In this document: positions 5,966 through 7,006 of the stretch, piece by piece | Layout: each line of letters starts with the position of its first letter | Numbering within the stretch: position 1 is the first letter of the stretch | Source: Flavisolibacter sp. | GTDB lineage: Bacteria; Bacteroidota; Bacteroidia; Chitinophagales; Chitinophagaceae | Direction: 5' to 3' | NCBI GenBank assembly: GCA_025936195.1 | Contig: JAICTW010000133.1 | Coordinates: 1-7,006, forward strand | Length of the DNA: 7,006 nt | Made by a program: the position numbers and the translations under genes | Notes under the pieces: generated by a model | The model's input: only the letters and a program-made list of their open reading frames with translations | Databases searched by the model: none | Told to the model about the DNA's origin: nothing

Positions 5966-7006
5966 TCAGGAGTTAGTAAATGTTAGTGTACCGATAATGC
6001 GTTTATCACCTGCTTCGTTTTCTTTCATCATCCACAACTGATAATATTTACCGTTCACCCAGGTGTCAATAAAATTGTCGTAGAATTTACTTCCGGGATT
6101 TCCATCCTGTCCACCAGGATACACGCCATACGCTTCAGTTGGATTGCTCAATTGAACGATCATGCGCCAGCTTGGCCCATGCGTATCTGTAACGGCATTG
6201 ATGACATTACTCCAGCCACCAACCGGAATTTTTCTTGCAAAAGGCATTACCGCATTTTTCAATAAATGATAAATAGTCGGGTCTTTATGTTTGGTCCATT
6301 CCAATGTGCCTGCTGCTTCTTCTTTTTTTAATTCGGGTGTTGCTTTTTGCAAAGCTTCCGTTACCACATCTTCAATACTTTCTTTGCGAGGAGTGTTTAC
6401 ATTGTCTATATACTTAAATGCAGAATCTTTATTGATCCACTCCACTAAAGTTTCTTCTGCCGGAAACGGTCCGACCAGGGAATCTTTTTGCCATTCATCT
6501 TTCCAAATACCCACTTTCAAACTGTCAAACCAGGTTTGATAGACTGTTGTGGCTGTTGAAGAAGCTATTGTGTAGAGATCCCAATTCCTTACCATGTTCA
6601 AATAGTTTTGAGCATCGGCATCCAAATCATTTGTTCGTACATACTTCAACAAAATAGCTCTGGCATCTTTCGCTAATGGAGAATAATAATCGTTTTGCAA
6701 ACGCATCATATCGTTTACAGTAATCTGTTGCATGGTATCCAAATGTCTTGAAATAGAAATGCCCCGTGGAGTGATATAATTTCCGGGAATGAAATAAGGA
6801 TAGGTAGAATCAACCGGACGCTGATTGGCACTTTCTAAAAAGCCGCTGTCCAGGTGTGCATGCGGATTTTCATCCTGTGGAATAAAGCCTTGCCATTGAT
6901 AGCTGCTGTCAATTCCCGGCATCAGATACATTCCCTGTCCATACCATCGTGCAGGAAACTTTCCCTGCTGCCACAGAGCAATATCTCCCTGCCTGCTTGC
7001 AAAAAC
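5966..7006 (-). CDS. Penicillin acylase family protein (Ntn hydrolase), C-terminal part, cut by the right edge
   Basis: These are the last 346 codons of a larger gene that remains open to the right edge. An internal ATG at 6931 is not the start: the 25 codons before it encode conserved family sequence (FASRQGDIALWQQGKFPARW). Members are exported precursors that cut themselves into alpha and beta chains and hydrolyse amide bonds of acylated amines such as beta-lactams or acyl-homoserine lactones. The fragment is the second half of the beta chain. It shows MYLMPGIDSSYQWQGFIP (fragment residues 26-43), then GFLESANQRP, whose Asn61 fits the oxyanion-hole Asn. Near the C-terminus are HGPSWRMIVQL and YPGGQDGNPGSKFYDNF, both typical of the family. 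The nucleophile Ser, the alpha chain and the signal peptide lie outside the window, so activity and substrate cannot be judged. Bacteroidota members are usually around 800 residues, so roughly half is missing. It is the first visible gene of the group containing the membrane protein and the kinase. Confidence 0.93.
   Translation of the reverse strand, partial: VFASRQGDIALWQQGKFPARWYGQGMYLMPGIDSSYQWQGFIPQDENPHAHLDSGFLESANQRPVDSTYPYFIPGNYITPRGISISRHLDTMQQITVNDMMRLQNDYYSPLAKDARAILLKYVRTNDLDADAQNYLNMVRNWDLYTIASSTATTVYQTWFDSLKVGIWKDEWQKDSLVGPFPAEETLVEWINKDSAFKYIDNVNTPRKESIEDVVTEALQKATPELKKEEAAGTLEWTKHKDPTIYHLLKNAVMPFARKIPVGGWSNVINAVTDTHGPSWRMIVQLSNPTEAYGVYPGGQDGNPGSKFYDNFIDTWVNGKYYQLWMMKENEAGDKRIIGTLTFTNS

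Noticed and set aside
6931..6931. ATG at 6931 as the true start of the acylase gene
   Set aside because: The 25 in-frame codons upstream encode conserved acylase sequence and the frame stays open to the edge, so this is an internal Met of a truncated gene.

Overview
The window looks like a chromosomal segment of a Bacteroidota bacterium, most likely of the Chitinophagaceae/Sphingobacteriales type. This rests on moderate AT-richness, short signal peptides ending in AxA followed by Gln, a periplasmic propeller/Y_Y_Y sensor kinase, an OmpA-family protein with a Bacteroidota-style multidomain layout, and mostly weak Shine-Dalgarno sequences. Every gene I can support lies on the minus strand, so in transcription order the window reads from right (7006) to left (1). 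The taxonomic call is an inference from architecture, not from a marker gene.

Layout in transcription order: (1) the C-terminal 346 codons of a penicillin-acylase-family Ntn hydrolase, cut by the right edge; (2) 11 nt later, a 119-residue protein with about four membrane segments and no recognised function; (3) 52 nt later, a 1010-residue sensor histidine kinase with a periplasmic double-propeller-like region, a Y_Y_Y domain, one membrane span and a HisKA_3/HATPase kinase core, which must start at a TTG codon; (4) 112 nt after it, counting from the annotated TTG/ATG cluster, its likely partner, a NarL/LuxR-type response regulator; (5) a 295-nt intergenic region with a spaced inverted repeat and a small hairpin; (6) a secreted OmpA-family protein with an added jelly-roll-like domain; (7) 82 nt further on, the first 46 codons of another exported protein, cut by the left edge.

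How they may work together: the kinase and regulator form a classical split two-component system. Its sensor half resembles that of the Bacteroides hybrid two-component regulators of glycan use, but it has no fused receiver or AraC-type output. The acylase and the four-helix protein are tightly spaced and probably cotranscribed, and the kinase follows with only a short gap, so a four-gene unit is possible. The 295-nt repeat-bearing gap separates this group from the OmpA gene and the next exported protein. I found no mobile element, CRISPR array, tRNA or rRNA, and no clearly new defence or biosynthetic system. The most unusual items are the forced TTG start of the kinase and the modular inverted repeat between the regulator and OmpA genes.
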